36,691 bases of DNA from HGM11788 sp964654945. GTDB lineage: Bacteria > Bacillota > Clostridia > Lachnospirales > CAG-274. The notes under the pieces are model-generated. The model was not told the DNA's origin and did no database searches. It saw only the letters and a list, made by a program, of their open reading frames with translations. The position numbers and the translations under genes were made by a program. Shown here piece after piece: positions 1 through 7,829 of the stretch; positions within the stretch are counted from its first letter, which is position 1; the number at the start of each line of letters is the position of its first letter. The stretch is taken from NCBI GenBank assembly GCA_964654945.1, contig CAZZLN010000012.1, positions 1 through 36,691 of the forward strand. Reading direction: 5' to 3'.

Positions 1-70
1 TAGTATTGAACAAAGATAGTTTGGATGATGTTAACAAGTATGGATTTAGCGGGGACAGTCCTCCGCTAAA

Positions 71-178
71 ATGGCTGCAAGTCACAAAAAGGGAAATGCT
101 GTTTTAAAGCTTAATGCTGAAACTTCTGATGAAATTTTAAGAAAAACTGTTGAAAAGCTGGGTTATAAAATGTTATAA
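71..178 (+). CDS. Short ORF, possible 3' remnant of a frameshifted gene (HMA-like end)
   Basis: A 35-residue reading frame opens at ATG 71 and stops at 178. Its C-terminal end (a run reading DEILRKTVEKLGYKML) resembles the last strand and helix of heavy-metal-associated (CopZ/HMA) domains, but the CxxC half is not visible. Frame 3 is open from the window edge to about 117 (ending KREMLF) and also looks coding upstream of about position 60, so one frameshift near 58-68 would join the two into a longer protein that begins outside the window. There is no good ribosome site before ATG 71. Family assignment is a weak resemblance only; it may equally be a pseudogene or chance ORF. Confidence 0.3.
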   Translation: MAASHKKGNAVLKLNAETSDEILRKTVEKLGYKML

Positions 179-187
179 TAATTAATA

Positions 188-225
188 AAGGGGGAGAAAT
201 ATTAAAATTTCTTCCCTTTTGTCTT
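188..225 (+). terminator. Intrinsic terminator after the edge ORF
   Basis: A stem formed by AAAGGGGGAGAAAT and ATTTCTTCCCTTTT around an ATTAAA loop is followed by a T-rich stretch. It separates the edge ORF from the blaI promoter. Confidence 0.7.
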
Positions 226-304
226 TAATAATTAAAGCTAAATATATATTTTATTTAATATAATATATATTTTTAAAAATATACGATTTGTTATAATTTT
301 GCAC

Positions 305-342
305 TTGACAATTCATAAACTATATATTATAATTATATTGTC
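305..342 (+). promoter_or_regulatory. Sigma-A promoter of the blaI-blaR1 operon with a flanking inverted repeat
   Basis: TTGACA (305-310), a 17-base spacer and TATAAT (328-333) form a consensus housekeeping promoter. An inverted repeat, GACAAT at 307-312 and ATTGTC at 337-342, brackets the promoter, overlapping the -35 box and the expected start site. This is a candidate binding site for the BlaI-type repressor encoded downstream; it does not match the classical TACA/TGTA Bla operator well, so the operator role is inference. Confidence 0.7.
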
Positions 343-370
343 TTAAGATTAATAAAAGGAGATACAAATT

Positions 371-757
371 ATGTTTAAACATCACAAAGCTTCTGATTCA
401 GAACTTAAAATTATGGAATATATCTGGAGTGTGGATAATACCGTTAATCTCAGAGATATTACCGATTATTGCAATAATACTTTAGGTAAAAATTGGAAAC
501 AGCAATCAATAAGAGTATTTCTTCAAAGGCTTGCTGATAAGGGTTTATTAATTATTTCAATTGATAAAAACACAAACAGATATGTTTATTCTCCCGTAAT
601 ATCAAAAGAAGAATATCTGCATAATATCAGTAATAATTTAATAAACAAATTTTTCAACGGTTCGCTTACCGATTTTGTATCCGCCTTTACAGGTGGCAAA
701 AAATTAAATAAGGAAGAAGCAGACAATTTAAAAAAATTCTTAAATAACGAGGAATAA
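371..757 (+). CDS. blaI: BlaI/MecI-family transcriptional repressor
   Basis: This 128-residue protein has the length and layout of BlaI/MecI/CopY repressors: an N-terminal winged helix (LKIMEYIWS, then IRVFLQRLADKGLL in the recognition region) over about residues 8-75 and a C-terminal dimerisation region ending in a charged helix (KEEADNLKKFLNN). In characterised systems such repressors are inactivated by proteolysis after the partner BlaR1 sensor is triggered. The start ATG follows AAGGAGAT at a good distance. The next gene, an M56 membrane protease, begins 2 bases after the stop, so the two are one operon and presumably autoregulated. No beta-lactamase or PBP gene is adjacent, so the regulated target is unknown; the symbol denotes the family rather than proven beta-lactam regulation. 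Confidence 0.9.
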   Translation: MFKHHKASDSELKIMEYIWSVDNTVNLRDITDYCNNTLGKNWKQQSIRVFLQRLADKGLLIISIDKNTNRYVYSPVISKEEYLHNISNNLINKFFNGSLTDFVSAFTGGKKLNKEEADNLKKFLNNEE

Positions 758-759
758 TT

Positions 760-2106
760 ATGATTAAAAGTGTTTTATTCACTATGTCATTAATGGGCAG
801 TACAATGTTTATTGCATATTTGATTTTATGCCCTTTTCTGAAGAAATTCTTTTCAGTCAAAATAAGAATCGGATTTCTCTTGGCATCAGCTTTTTTCTAT
901 TTATTTCCTTTTCCTGAACTTAAATACTATTATTACGACCTCATTTCTATATTTTATAAATTTCGAATTTCAAATAATTACGAAATTTTTAACTACAATG
1001 ACTATATACATAAATTTGCCGATGATTCAGTATTTTTGCCTGAAATTTTCAAGGTAATAATTATTGTATCAGCTTTATGGCTCATAATTTCATCTGTTTT
1101 ATTGTTTTTCAAATTTAGAAACTACAAAATATTAAAACAAAATTTAATAAAAAACTGTGTATATAGTGATGATAAAAGTGTCTGTGAAATTGTAAATAAA
1201 TATAAAGACAAGCTGCATATTAAAAGAAAAATTGATGTTCTTTCCTGTGATAATTTATCACCTGTTACTCTTGTATTAATAAATCCAAAAATAATTTTAT
1301 GTAAAGAAATGCCTGATGAGCAAAAGGAATTTGTTATTAAACATGAACTTGCTCATATTCATCACAAAGATTATATCATAAAAATAATTATGATTTTATC
1401 CTGTATTTTACATTGGTATAATCCTCTTGTATATTTCATGGCTTTTGAAACGAATAGAGTTTTGGAATATTATGCTGATGAAGAAGTAATTATGGATTAC
1501 GATAATATAAAAAGAAAAGAATACGGCAATACAATAATTGATATTTCAACAAATAATTATTGTGATTATAATATCAATAATATGCCTGTTAATTCTTTTG
1601 GCAGTAAAAACGTAAAGATAATGAAAGAAAGGTTAACTGAAATGAAGAACGTGAAAAAACACAGTAAATTTAGCGGGATATTATCTGCTGCTATTTTATC
1701 AGCTGTTGTAATTTTAAATTCTATGATAGTTTTCGCTTATGAGGATATACACTCATACGAAGAAGATAATTTAAATCTGAATGGTGAAACAACAGAAATA
1801 TTTGTTGGTGACGCTGAATTGGATCCTTTTACACTAACAGATAATTCTTTGTCATTCAGTGAAGGGATAAGTGAAATTTTTATTGACGAAGATGGTCAAA
1901 TATATCCAATTAATGACGATGAAAATGCTTCAACAAATGCATTATGCAATCACACTTATGTAAGCGGTCAAGCATCACAACACACAAAATTCAGTGATGG
2001 AAGCTGTGTAGTAAAAACATATAACTGTCAAAGATGCAGTAAGTGCGGTTCTGTCATACAGGGCAGCTTAATAAGCACTACCAGTTATGCTGTGTGCCCA
2101 CATTAA
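760..2106 (+). CDS. BlaR1-like M56 membrane metallopeptidase with unusual Cys/His-rich C-terminus
   Basis: This 448-residue membrane protein is the likely signal transducer for the BlaI-type repressor. Hydrophobic segments lie around residues 4-25, 35-50, 97-118, 208-232 and 305-328; the zinc protease motif HELAH occupies 195-199, on the cytoplasmic loop as in BlaR1/MecR1. Classical BlaR1 ends in a roughly 250-residue penicillin-binding sensor; here the part after the last membrane segment is only about 120 residues, first acidic, then a compact tail (about 395-448) with CNH, CQRCSKCG and a final CPH. That tail could bind a metal or sense a different signal. The serine beta-lactamase-type motifs are absent, so beta-lactam sensing should not be assumed. 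Confidence 0.88.
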   Translation: MIKSVLFTMSLMGSTMFIAYLILCPFLKKFFSVKIRIGFLLASAFFYLFPFPELKYYYYDLISIFYKFRISNNYEIFNYNDYIHKFADDSVFLPEIFKVIIIVSALWLIISSVLLFFKFRNYKILKQNLIKNCVYSDDKSVCEIVNKYKDKLHIKRKIDVLSCDNLSPVTLVLINPKIILCKEMPDEQKEFVIKHELAHIHHKDYIIKIIMILSCILHWYNPLVYFMAFETNRVLEYYADEEVIMDYDNIKRKEYGNTIIDISTNNYCDYNINNMPVNSFGSKNVKIMKERLTEMKNVKKHSKFSGILSAAILSAVVILNSMIVFAYEDIHSYEEDNLNLNGETTEIFVGDAELDPFTLTDNSLSFSEGISEIFIDEDGQIYPINDDENASTNALCNHTYVSGQASQHTKFSDGSCVVKTYNCQRCSKCGSVIQGSLISTTSYAVCPH

Positions 2107-2123
2107 TTTATTCTTTACTCTAT

Positions 2124-2173
2124 AAAAAAAGAAGCTGTTGTAAATTTTAATATTACAGCAGCTTCTTTTTTTG
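2124..2173 (+). terminator. Strong intrinsic terminator after the blaI-blaR1 operon
   Basis: Long A-rich/T-rich stem: AAAAAAAGAAGCTGTTGTAA pairs with TTACAGCAGCTTCTTTTTTT around a short AT-rich loop, ending in a run of T. Confidence 0.9.
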
Positions 2174-2194
2174 TTATAAATTTTTCACAGCATA

Positions 2195-2223
2195 TTTACA
2201 AACACACCAAAAATTGTTATACT
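2195..2223 (+). promoter_or_regulatory. Promoter of the FAH-family gene
   Basis: TTTACA (2195-2200), a 17-base spacer and TATACT (2218-2223), about 45 bases before the start codon. Confidence 0.65.
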
Positions 2224-2267
2224 AAAATAAACAGATTATATGTGTTATTTGAATTGGAGGCTTTGGT

Positions 2268-3116
2268 ATGAAATTAATAACTTTTAAGCATTTGAATAAA
2301 CTGCGTGTAGGAGCAATTACTGATAAATATGCTTATCCTCTCCCCTTTGAAAGTATGAATAAATTAATAGACGCAAACCTCGATATTGAAGATATTTCCG
2401 CTATGGCAGGCAACCCTATTGCTTTACAGGAAATTAAGCTTTTATCTCCTATTCCCCAGCCAAAGCAGGATATAATCTGTCTTGGAATTAATTATATGGC
2501 TCATGCAGTTGAGTCTGCAAGATTTAAAAAAGAAGCCTTTGGAGGAGAAAGACCCTATGCAGTTTATTTTTCAAAAAGAGTAAATGAATGTGTCGGCGAC
2601 AAGGGTGAAATTTCTTCCTATAAAGGACTTGTTGACAGTTTGGATTATGAATGTGAGCTTGCGGTTATAATAAAAAAAGACGCAAGAAATGTTGAAGAAG
2701 AAGATGCCTTTGACTATATTTTCGGTTATACAATTATGAATGATATAAGTGCAAGAAATCTCCAAACCCGGCATAAGCAATGGTATTTTGGAAAAAGTCT
2801 TGACGGCTTTGCTCCTCTCGGTCCTTATATTGTAACAGAAGACGAATTTGAAAGACCTCCAAAGCTTAATATTAAAGCTTATGTAAATGGAGAATTAAGA
2901 CAAGACAGCAACACATCATTTCTGATTTTTGGAATAGCCCATGTTATAAGTGAGCTTTCAAAAGGTATGACATTAAAAGCAGGCACTATTATTGCTATGG
3001 GTACTCCCGCAGGAGTGGGTATGGGTTTTAAACCTCCTAAGTGGCTTAACCCGGGTGATGTTGTTGAATGTGAAATTGAAGGCATCGGAATATTAACTAC
3101 ATATATTAAAAAATAA
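2268..3116 (+). CDS. Fumarylacetoacetate hydrolase family protein
   Basis: A 282-residue enzyme of the FAH superfamily (FAHD1/HpcE type), cytosolic metal-dependent hydrolases, decarboxylases or isomerases acting on 2-oxo acids with a beta-carbonyl. Visible family signatures: an N-terminal small domain up to about residue 65, then IICLGINYMAHA, the metal-ligand region DYECELAVII, the catalytic-loop region IMNDISARNLQ, GKSLDGFAPLGP, and the C-terminal GTIIAMGTPAGVG followed by PGDVVECEIEGIG. The start is set by TTGGAGG ten or so bases upstream. The gene is monocistronic between its own promoter and a terminator. The exact substrate cannot be read from the sequence; acylpyruvate hydrolase or oxaloacetate decarboxylase-like activity are options. 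Confidence 0.92.
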   Translation: MKLITFKHLNKLRVGAITDKYAYPLPFESMNKLIDANLDIEDISAMAGNPIALQEIKLLSPIPQPKQDIICLGINYMAHAVESARFKKEAFGGERPYAVYFSKRVNECVGDKGEISSYKGLVDSLDYECELAVIIKKDARNVEEEDAFDYIFGYTIMNDISARNLQTRHKQWYFGKSLDGFAPLGPYIVTEDEFERPPKLNIKAYVNGELRQDSNTSFLIFGIAHVISELSKGMTLKAGTIIAMGTPAGVGMGFKPPKWLNPGDVVECEIEGIGILTTYIKK

Positions 3117-3146
3117 AATGGCGGTAATTATACCACCATTTTTTAT
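3115..3146. terminator. Bidirectional terminator between converging genes
   Basis: AAAATGGCGGTA and TACCACCATTTT pair around ATTA, with T-tracts available on both strands. It lies between the FAH gene and the end of feoAB. Confidence 0.8.
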
Positions 3147-5488
3147 ATAATAAAAGAACCAATAATATATACAATATAAGACACAATCCAAGCTACAGCA
3201 CACTGACTTAAAACAACACCAATTGCCCATTTTGTTCCAAGCTCTCTCTTTACTGATGTTACTGCTGCAACACAAGGTGTGTAAAGCAGACAGAATACAA
3301 GCAAAGCCAAAGCTGACAAGGGAGAAAGTATAGTCATAAGGCTTTCTGTGCTTCCAAAGAGAATTGAAAGTGTAGACACAACACTTTCTTTTGCCATAAA
3401 GCCTGTTATAAGAGATGTTGAAATTCTCCAATCTCCAAAGCCAAGAGGCTTAAACAACGGCACAAGCCAACCTGCAGCTATAGCAAGGATGCTTTCTCTT
3501 GAATTTGTAACAACATTTAAGTGCATATCAAATGTCTGAAAAAACCATATTACAATTGTCGCTATAAATATAATTGTAAATGCTTTCTGCAAAAAGTCCT
3601 TTGCCTTTTCCCACAAAAGCTGCATTACATTTTTAGCAGCAGGCATCCTATAGTTAGGAAGCTCCATAACAAAAGGCACCGCTTCACCCTTAAACATAGT
3701 TTTTCTCATTATCATAGCCATTATAATACCAACAATAATTCCCGTAAAATAAAGTCCTATCATAACCAATGCACTATATTTTGGAAAAAATACGGCAGTA
3801 AAAAAAGCATAAATAGGAATTTTAGCTGAACAGCTCATATAAGGCGTAAGAATAACTGTCATTTTTCTGTCACGTTCAGAGGGCAATGTTCTTGACGCCA
3901 TAACACCCGGAACAGAACAGCCAAAGCCTATAAGCATAGGCACTATACTTCTGCCTGAAAGACCTATTTTTCTTAAAAGCTTATCCATTACAAATGCAAC
4001 TCTTGCTATATAACCGCTGTCCTCCAAAATCGACAGAAAGAAAAACAATGTGACAATAACGGGCAGAAAACTTAATACACTGCCAACACCATTAAATACA
4101 CCATCTAATATAAGAGATTTAAGAACGTCATTAACATTTGCGATATTTAATGCAACCTCCATTGCATTAGTAAACCAATCAATAATATATTCCAGCAAAA
4201 AAGTTAAAAACTCACCTATTACACCAAATGTAAGCCAAAAAACAATTGCCATAATTCCTATAAAAGAGGGAATAGCAGTATATTTCCCTGTGAGAATTTT
4301 ATCAATTTTTATGCTTCTTGCGTGTTCCTTGCTTTCTCTTGGCTTAATTACAGTTTCACTGCATACCTTGGTTATAAAGCTAAAACGCATATCTGCCATT
4401 GCTGCAGCTCTGTCAAGACCGCCCTCATTTTCCATTTGGATTATAAGATGTTCAAGGGTTTCTTTTTCATTTTGGTCAAGCCTTAATCTTTCCATTATTC
4501 TGTGGTCACCCTCTATAAGCTTGCTTGCCGCAAACCTCACAGGTGTTCCGCTTGCTTTTGAATGGTCCTCAATAAGATGCATTATACTATGTAAGCATCT
4601 GTGAACTGCACCATTATTATAATTTGCATCACAAAAATCATGTCTGCCCGGTCTTTCCTGATATTTTGCAATATGTATAGCGTGGTCAACAAGCTCATCA
4701 ATACCCTCATTTTTAACTGCTGAAATAGGCACAACAGGTATACCAAGCATTTCTTCAAGCCTGTTTATGTAAACAGAGCCTCCGTTTTCTTTTACCTCGT
4801 CCATCATATTAAGAGCAAGCACCATAGGCACATCAAGCTCCATAAGCTGCATAGTAAGATAAAGATTTCTTTCTATATTTGTAGCATCTACAATATTTAT
4901 AATACCCTTTGGTTTTTCATCTAAAATAAATTTTCTTGTTACAATTTCTTCACTTGTATAAGGTGACATTGAATATATGCCGGGTAAATCAGTAACAAGT
5001 GTATTGTTATGCCCTTTTATTACTCCGTCTTTTCTGTCAACTGTAACTCCCGGGAAATTGCCAACGTGCTGATTAGAGCCTGTAAGCTGGTTAAAAAGCG
5101 TTGTTTTCCCGCAGTTTTGATTTCCTGCAAGAGCAAATGTAAGTATTACACTGTCGGGCAAAGGATTTTCATTAGCCTTAACATGATATTTTCCTCCTTC
5201 ACCAAGTCCCGGATGAGGAATATATTTATTTTTAGCATTAGCTTTATCTGTATTTTCTGCTATCCTAATATTTTTAATTCCTATTTTTTCAGCGTCTGCA
5301 AGGCGAAGGGTAAGCTCATATCCATGTATTCTAAACTCCGCAGGGTCACCCATTGGAGCATATTTAATCAGTGTTATATCAGCATTAGGTATAACACCCA
5401 TATCCAGAAAATGCTGACGTAAAGCACTTTCTCCCTCAACCGAAGTTATGGTTGCAGTTTTACCAACAGGTAAATCCTTTAAGGTCAT
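3143..5488 (-). CDS. feoB: FeoA-FeoB fusion, ferrous iron transporter
   Basis: This 781-residue protein joins a FeoA (SH3-like) domain at residues 1-73 to a complete FeoB. A linker with the HPGLGEGG signature seen in fused FeoAB proteins leads to the G domain: G1 GNQNCGKT at 122-129, G2 PGVT, G3 DLPG, G4 NMMD and G5 SAVK. The C-terminal half is the polytopic transport domain with two Gate motifs, including the cysteine-containing GFGCSVPG and LLYTPCVAAV. It imports Fe(II) across the cytoplasmic membrane. The start follows AAGGAGG 12 bases after the trpS stop, so it is the last gene of argF-trpS-feoAB. No dyad like those before the other feo genes precedes it. It is the second Feo system in the window. 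Confidence 0.96.
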   Translation of the reverse strand: MTLKDLPVGKTATITSVEGESALRQHFLDMGVIPNADITLIKYAPMGDPAEFRIHGYELTLRLADAEKIGIKNIRIAENTDKANAKNKYIPHPGLGEGGKYHVKANENPLPDSVILTFALAGNQNCGKTTLFNQLTGSNQHVGNFPGVTVDRKDGVIKGHNNTLVTDLPGIYSMSPYTSEEIVTRKFILDEKPKGIINIVDATNIERNLYLTMQLMELDVPMVLALNMMDEVKENGGSVYINRLEEMLGIPVVPISAVKNEGIDELVDHAIHIAKYQERPGRHDFCDANYNNGAVHRCLHSIMHLIEDHSKASGTPVRFAASKLIEGDHRIMERLRLDQNEKETLEHLIIQMENEGGLDRAAAMADMRFSFITKVCSETVIKPRESKEHARSIKIDKILTGKYTAIPSFIGIMAIVFWLTFGVIGEFLTFLLEYIIDWFTNAMEVALNIANVNDVLKSLILDGVFNGVGSVLSFLPVIVTLFFFLSILEDSGYIARVAFVMDKLLRKIGLSGRSIVPMLIGFGCSVPGVMASRTLPSERDRKMTVILTPYMSCSAKIPIYAFFTAVFFPKYSALVMIGLYFTGIIVGIIMAMIMRKTMFKGEAVPFVMELPNYRMPAAKNVMQLLWEKAKDFLQKAFTIIFIATIVIWFFQTFDMHLNVVTNSRESILAIAAGWLVPLFKPLGFGDWRISTSLITGFMAKESVVSTLSILFGSTESLMTILSPLSALALLVFCLLYTPCVAAVTSVKRELGTKWAIGVVLSQCAVAWIVSYIVYIIGSFII

Positions 5489-5500
5489 CTGTTTACCTCC

Positions 5501-6499
5501 TTATACAGGAAAGCCCACTTTTTTCTGTACTTTTCTCAATGTTTTATTTGCAATATAAGATGCCTTTTCAGCACCCTCTTTCATAACCTGTTCAATATAA
5601 GCCTTATCGGCAGCATATTCATTAAATTTCTTCTGAATAGGCTCAATTTCTGCAACCACAGCATCTGCAACGGTATTCTTAAACTGACCGTAACCAAATC
5701 CCTGAAATTCTTTTACTGCTTCATCAACAGTCCTGCCTGTTACCGATGAATAAATATTCAAAAGATTACTTATGCCCGGTTTATCCTCTCCATATCTGAT
5801 TTCATTATCGGAATCTGTAACAGCTCTTTTAATTTTATTTGCAATAGCTTTAATATCTTCAAAAATATAAATTACATTATTTGGATTGTCACTTTCAGAC
5901 TTGCTCATTTTTCTTTCAGGATTTTGCAAGCCCATAATTTTTGCACCGACTTTTGAAATATACGGATCGGGAATTTTAAACACATCACCATAAATACCAT
6001 TAAATCTTGATGCAATATCTCTGCATATTTCAAGATGCTGCTTTTGGTCAGCACCTACCGGCACAAGGTCACTTTGATAAAGAAGAATATCACCGGCCAT
6101 TAACACAGGATATGTAAAAAGACCTGCATTAATATTATCAGCATGTTGTGCTGACTTATCTTTAAACTGTGTCATTCTGTTAAGCTCACCCATATAAGTA
6201 AAGCAATTTAATATCCACGCAATTTCAGCATGAGCCTTAACATCTGACTGCACATATATAATATGTTTCTTTGGGTCAAGACCTATTGCAAGAAACAGTG
6301 CTATTATATTTTTAGTTCTCTGTCTTAACTCAGTTGGATTTTGTCTTACGGTAATGGCGTGCATATTGGCTGCACCAAAAATGCAATTATATTCTTCCTG
6401 AAGATTTTTCCAGTTTCTCAATGCACCAAGATAATTCCCCAAAGTTGGCAGCCCTGATGGCTGCATTGCACTATATATTATTTTTTTATCATTACTCAT
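5501..6499 (-). CDS. trpS: Tryptophanyl-tRNA synthetase
   Basis: A 332-residue class I aminoacyl-tRNA synthetase that charges tRNA-Trp. The ATP-binding HIGH-type signature is TLGNYLGA near residues 19-26, following the family-typical SAMQPSG, and the second signature KMSKS is intact in the segment NPERKMSKSESDNPN. The length is typical of bacterial TrpRS. The start overlaps the end of argF by 8 bases, implying translational coupling. I looked for a T-box leader or a trp attenuator and none is present, because the gene is transcribed from the argF promoter. Confidence 0.97.
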   Translation of the reverse strand: MSNDKKIIYSAMQPSGLPTLGNYLGALRNWKNLQEEYNCIFGAANMHAITVRQNPTELRQRTKNIIALFLAIGLDPKKHIIYVQSDVKAHAEIAWILNCFTYMGELNRMTQFKDKSAQHADNINAGLFTYPVLMAGDILLYQSDLVPVGADQKQHLEICRDIASRFNGIYGDVFKIPDPYISKVGAKIMGLQNPERKMSKSESDNPNNVIYIFEDIKAIANKIKRAVTDSDNEIRYGEDKPGISNLLNIYSSVTGRTVDEAVKEFQGFGYGQFKNTVADAVVAEIEPIQKKFNEYAADKAYIEQVMKEGAEKASYIANKTLRKVQKKVGFPV

Positions 6500-7505
6500 T
6501 AGTATCGCCCCAATCCATTAAAGTAGCTGCCATAACCGCCTTAATTGTGTGCATTCTGTTTTCAGCCTCATCAAACACCTTAGACTGCTCACTTTCAAAG
6601 ACCTCGTCAGTTACTTCCATTTCATTTATGCCAAATTTTTTACTTATAGAACTGCCTATTGTAGTGTTTAAATCATGGAATGCAGGCAAACAGTGCATAA
6701 ATATTGCCTTTTCTCCTGCATTTTTCATAATAGCTGATGTAACCTGATATGGAGAAAGCTCCTTAATTCTTTCTGCCCAAACCTCATCAGGCTCACCCAT
6801 TGATACCCACACATCAGTATAAATTACATCTGCACCCTTTGTGCCCTCGGCAGTATCCTCTGTAAGATTTATTGAAGCACCTGTTTTTGAGGCAATAGTC
6901 TTGCAGGTATCCACAAGCTCCTTATTTGGAAAATATTTTTTTGAAGTGCAGGCAGTAAAGTGCATACCCATTTTAGCACAGGCAACCATAAGAGAGTTAC
7001 CCATATTATATCTTGCATCACCCATATATGTAAGCCTGATTCCTTTTAAAGTGCCGAAATTTTCTCTTATTGTAAGTAAATCAGCTAACATTTGAGTTGG
7101 GTGAAATTCATTTGTTAGTCCGTTCCATACAGGCACTCCTGCATATTTTGCAAGCTCCTCAACTATGCACTGACCAAAACCTCTGTATTCAATACCGTCA
7201 TACATTCTTCCGAGAACTCTTGCAGTATCTGCAATACTTTCTTTTTTTCCAATCTGTGAGCCTGTAGGGTCAAGATATGTACATCCCATTCCTAAATCAT
7301 AAGCAGCAACCTCAAATGAGCATCTTGTTCTTGTGCTTGTTTTTTCAAAAATCAAAGCAACATTTTTATCCTTTAATTTATTAACGGGAATACCCTTTTT
7401 CTTTTTTTCTTTAAGCTCTGCTGACAAATCAAGTAAATATTCAATTTCATCAGGTGTATAATCCAATAATTTAAGAAAATTTCTTCCTTTTAAGCTAATT
7501 GCCAT
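6492..7505 (-). CDS. argF: Ornithine carbamoyltransferase
   Basis: Catalyses carbamoyl phosphate + ornithine to citrulline, or the reverse in the arginine deiminase pathway. The carbamoyl phosphate motif STRTR (in FEKTSTRTRCSFE), the HPTQMLADLLT segment, and the ornithine motif HCLPAFHD are intact. An in-frame ATG 15 bases upstream (7520) exists, but GGAGG lies between the two ATGs and is correctly placed for the inner one (MAISLKGRN), so I start at 7505, giving 337 residues. The sequence is of the long ArgF/ArcB type; without arcA or arcC nearby the biosynthetic and catabolic roles cannot be separated. First gene of a three-gene operon. Confidence 0.95.
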   Translation of the reverse strand: MAISLKGRNFLKLLDYTPDEIEYLLDLSAELKEKKKKGIPVNKLKDKNVALIFEKTSTRTRCSFEVAAYDLGMGCTYLDPTGSQIGKKESIADTARVLGRMYDGIEYRGFGQCIVEELAKYAGVPVWNGLTNEFHPTQMLADLLTIRENFGTLKGIRLTYMGDARYNMGNSLMVACAKMGMHFTACTSKKYFPNKELVDTCKTIASKTGASINLTEDTAEGTKGADVIYTDVWVSMGEPDEVWAERIKELSPYQVTSAIMKNAGEKAIFMHCLPAFHDLNTTIGSSISKKFGINEMEVTDEVFESEQSKVFDEAENRMHTIKAVMAATLMDWGDTNE

Positions 7506-7538
7506 TATATTATCCTCCATAACGTATTTAATAAGTAG

Positions 7539-7567
7539 ATTATACTATATGTTTTTAAATTATTCAA
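7539..7567 (-). promoter_or_regulatory. Promoter of argF-trpS-feoAB
   Basis: Read on the minus strand: TTGAAT (7567-7562), 17 bases, TATAAT (7544-7539). The start codon of argF is about 34 bases further on. Confidence 0.7.
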
Positions 7568-7753
7568 TAGAAAAATATAAAAGCACTGCTTCAATTATAA
7601 GGAAATTCCCTGCTTTTATAAGCTGTGAAGGCTGCTTTCATTTTAGCAGAAGCTCTATGTTATGATTATTTAGAAAAAGCATAGCAGAAATATTCCTGAC
7701 ATTACTGAATTTTTATAATTTGTTTATAAAAATTAAAATTAAATTATATTTTT
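7568..7753. other. Intergenic stretch between divergent genes, no gene seen
   Basis: Together with the flanking promoters this makes a gap of over 300 bases between argF and the SpoIIQ-like gene. It holds small inverted repeats, for example CTGCTTTCATTTTAGCAG at about 7632-7649, but no open frame with a ribosome site and no recognised RNA. The half toward 7740 is very AT-rich. Confidence 0.4.
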
Positions 7754-7783
7754 GTATAATCATTTAATTTCACGTCAATAATA
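7754..7783 (+). promoter_or_regulatory. Possible sigma-F-type promoter of the SpoIIQ-like gene
   Basis: GTATA (7754-7758), a 15-base spacer, then GTCAATAATA (7774-7783). This fits the Bacillus sigma-F pattern (GYWTA, 15, GGNRANANTW) at all but one fixed position and lies about 46 bases before the start codon. It was sought after the gene was suspected to be SpoIIQ-like, and AT-rich DNA gives chance matches. A housekeeping TATAAT also lies at 7755-7760 but without a good -35 box. Confidence 0.35.
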
Positions 7784-7829
7784 TTTCTATAAGAAAACCA
7801 AATTCTTATAAAGAAACGGGAGGATAACA

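Noticed and set aside
5009..5422. Plus-strand ORF of 137 residues opposite feoAB
   Set aside because: It lies entirely antisense to the conserved FeoA and G domains, has no promoter or ribosome site and no protein-like features; the same applies to the other long antisense frames opposite pcrA, the M13 gene and the cohesin gene.
7521..7829. T-box, arginine or tryptophan leader before argF-trpS
   Set aside because: The transcript start predicted from the promoter leaves a leader of only about 25-30 bases, too short for a T-box or riboswitch.
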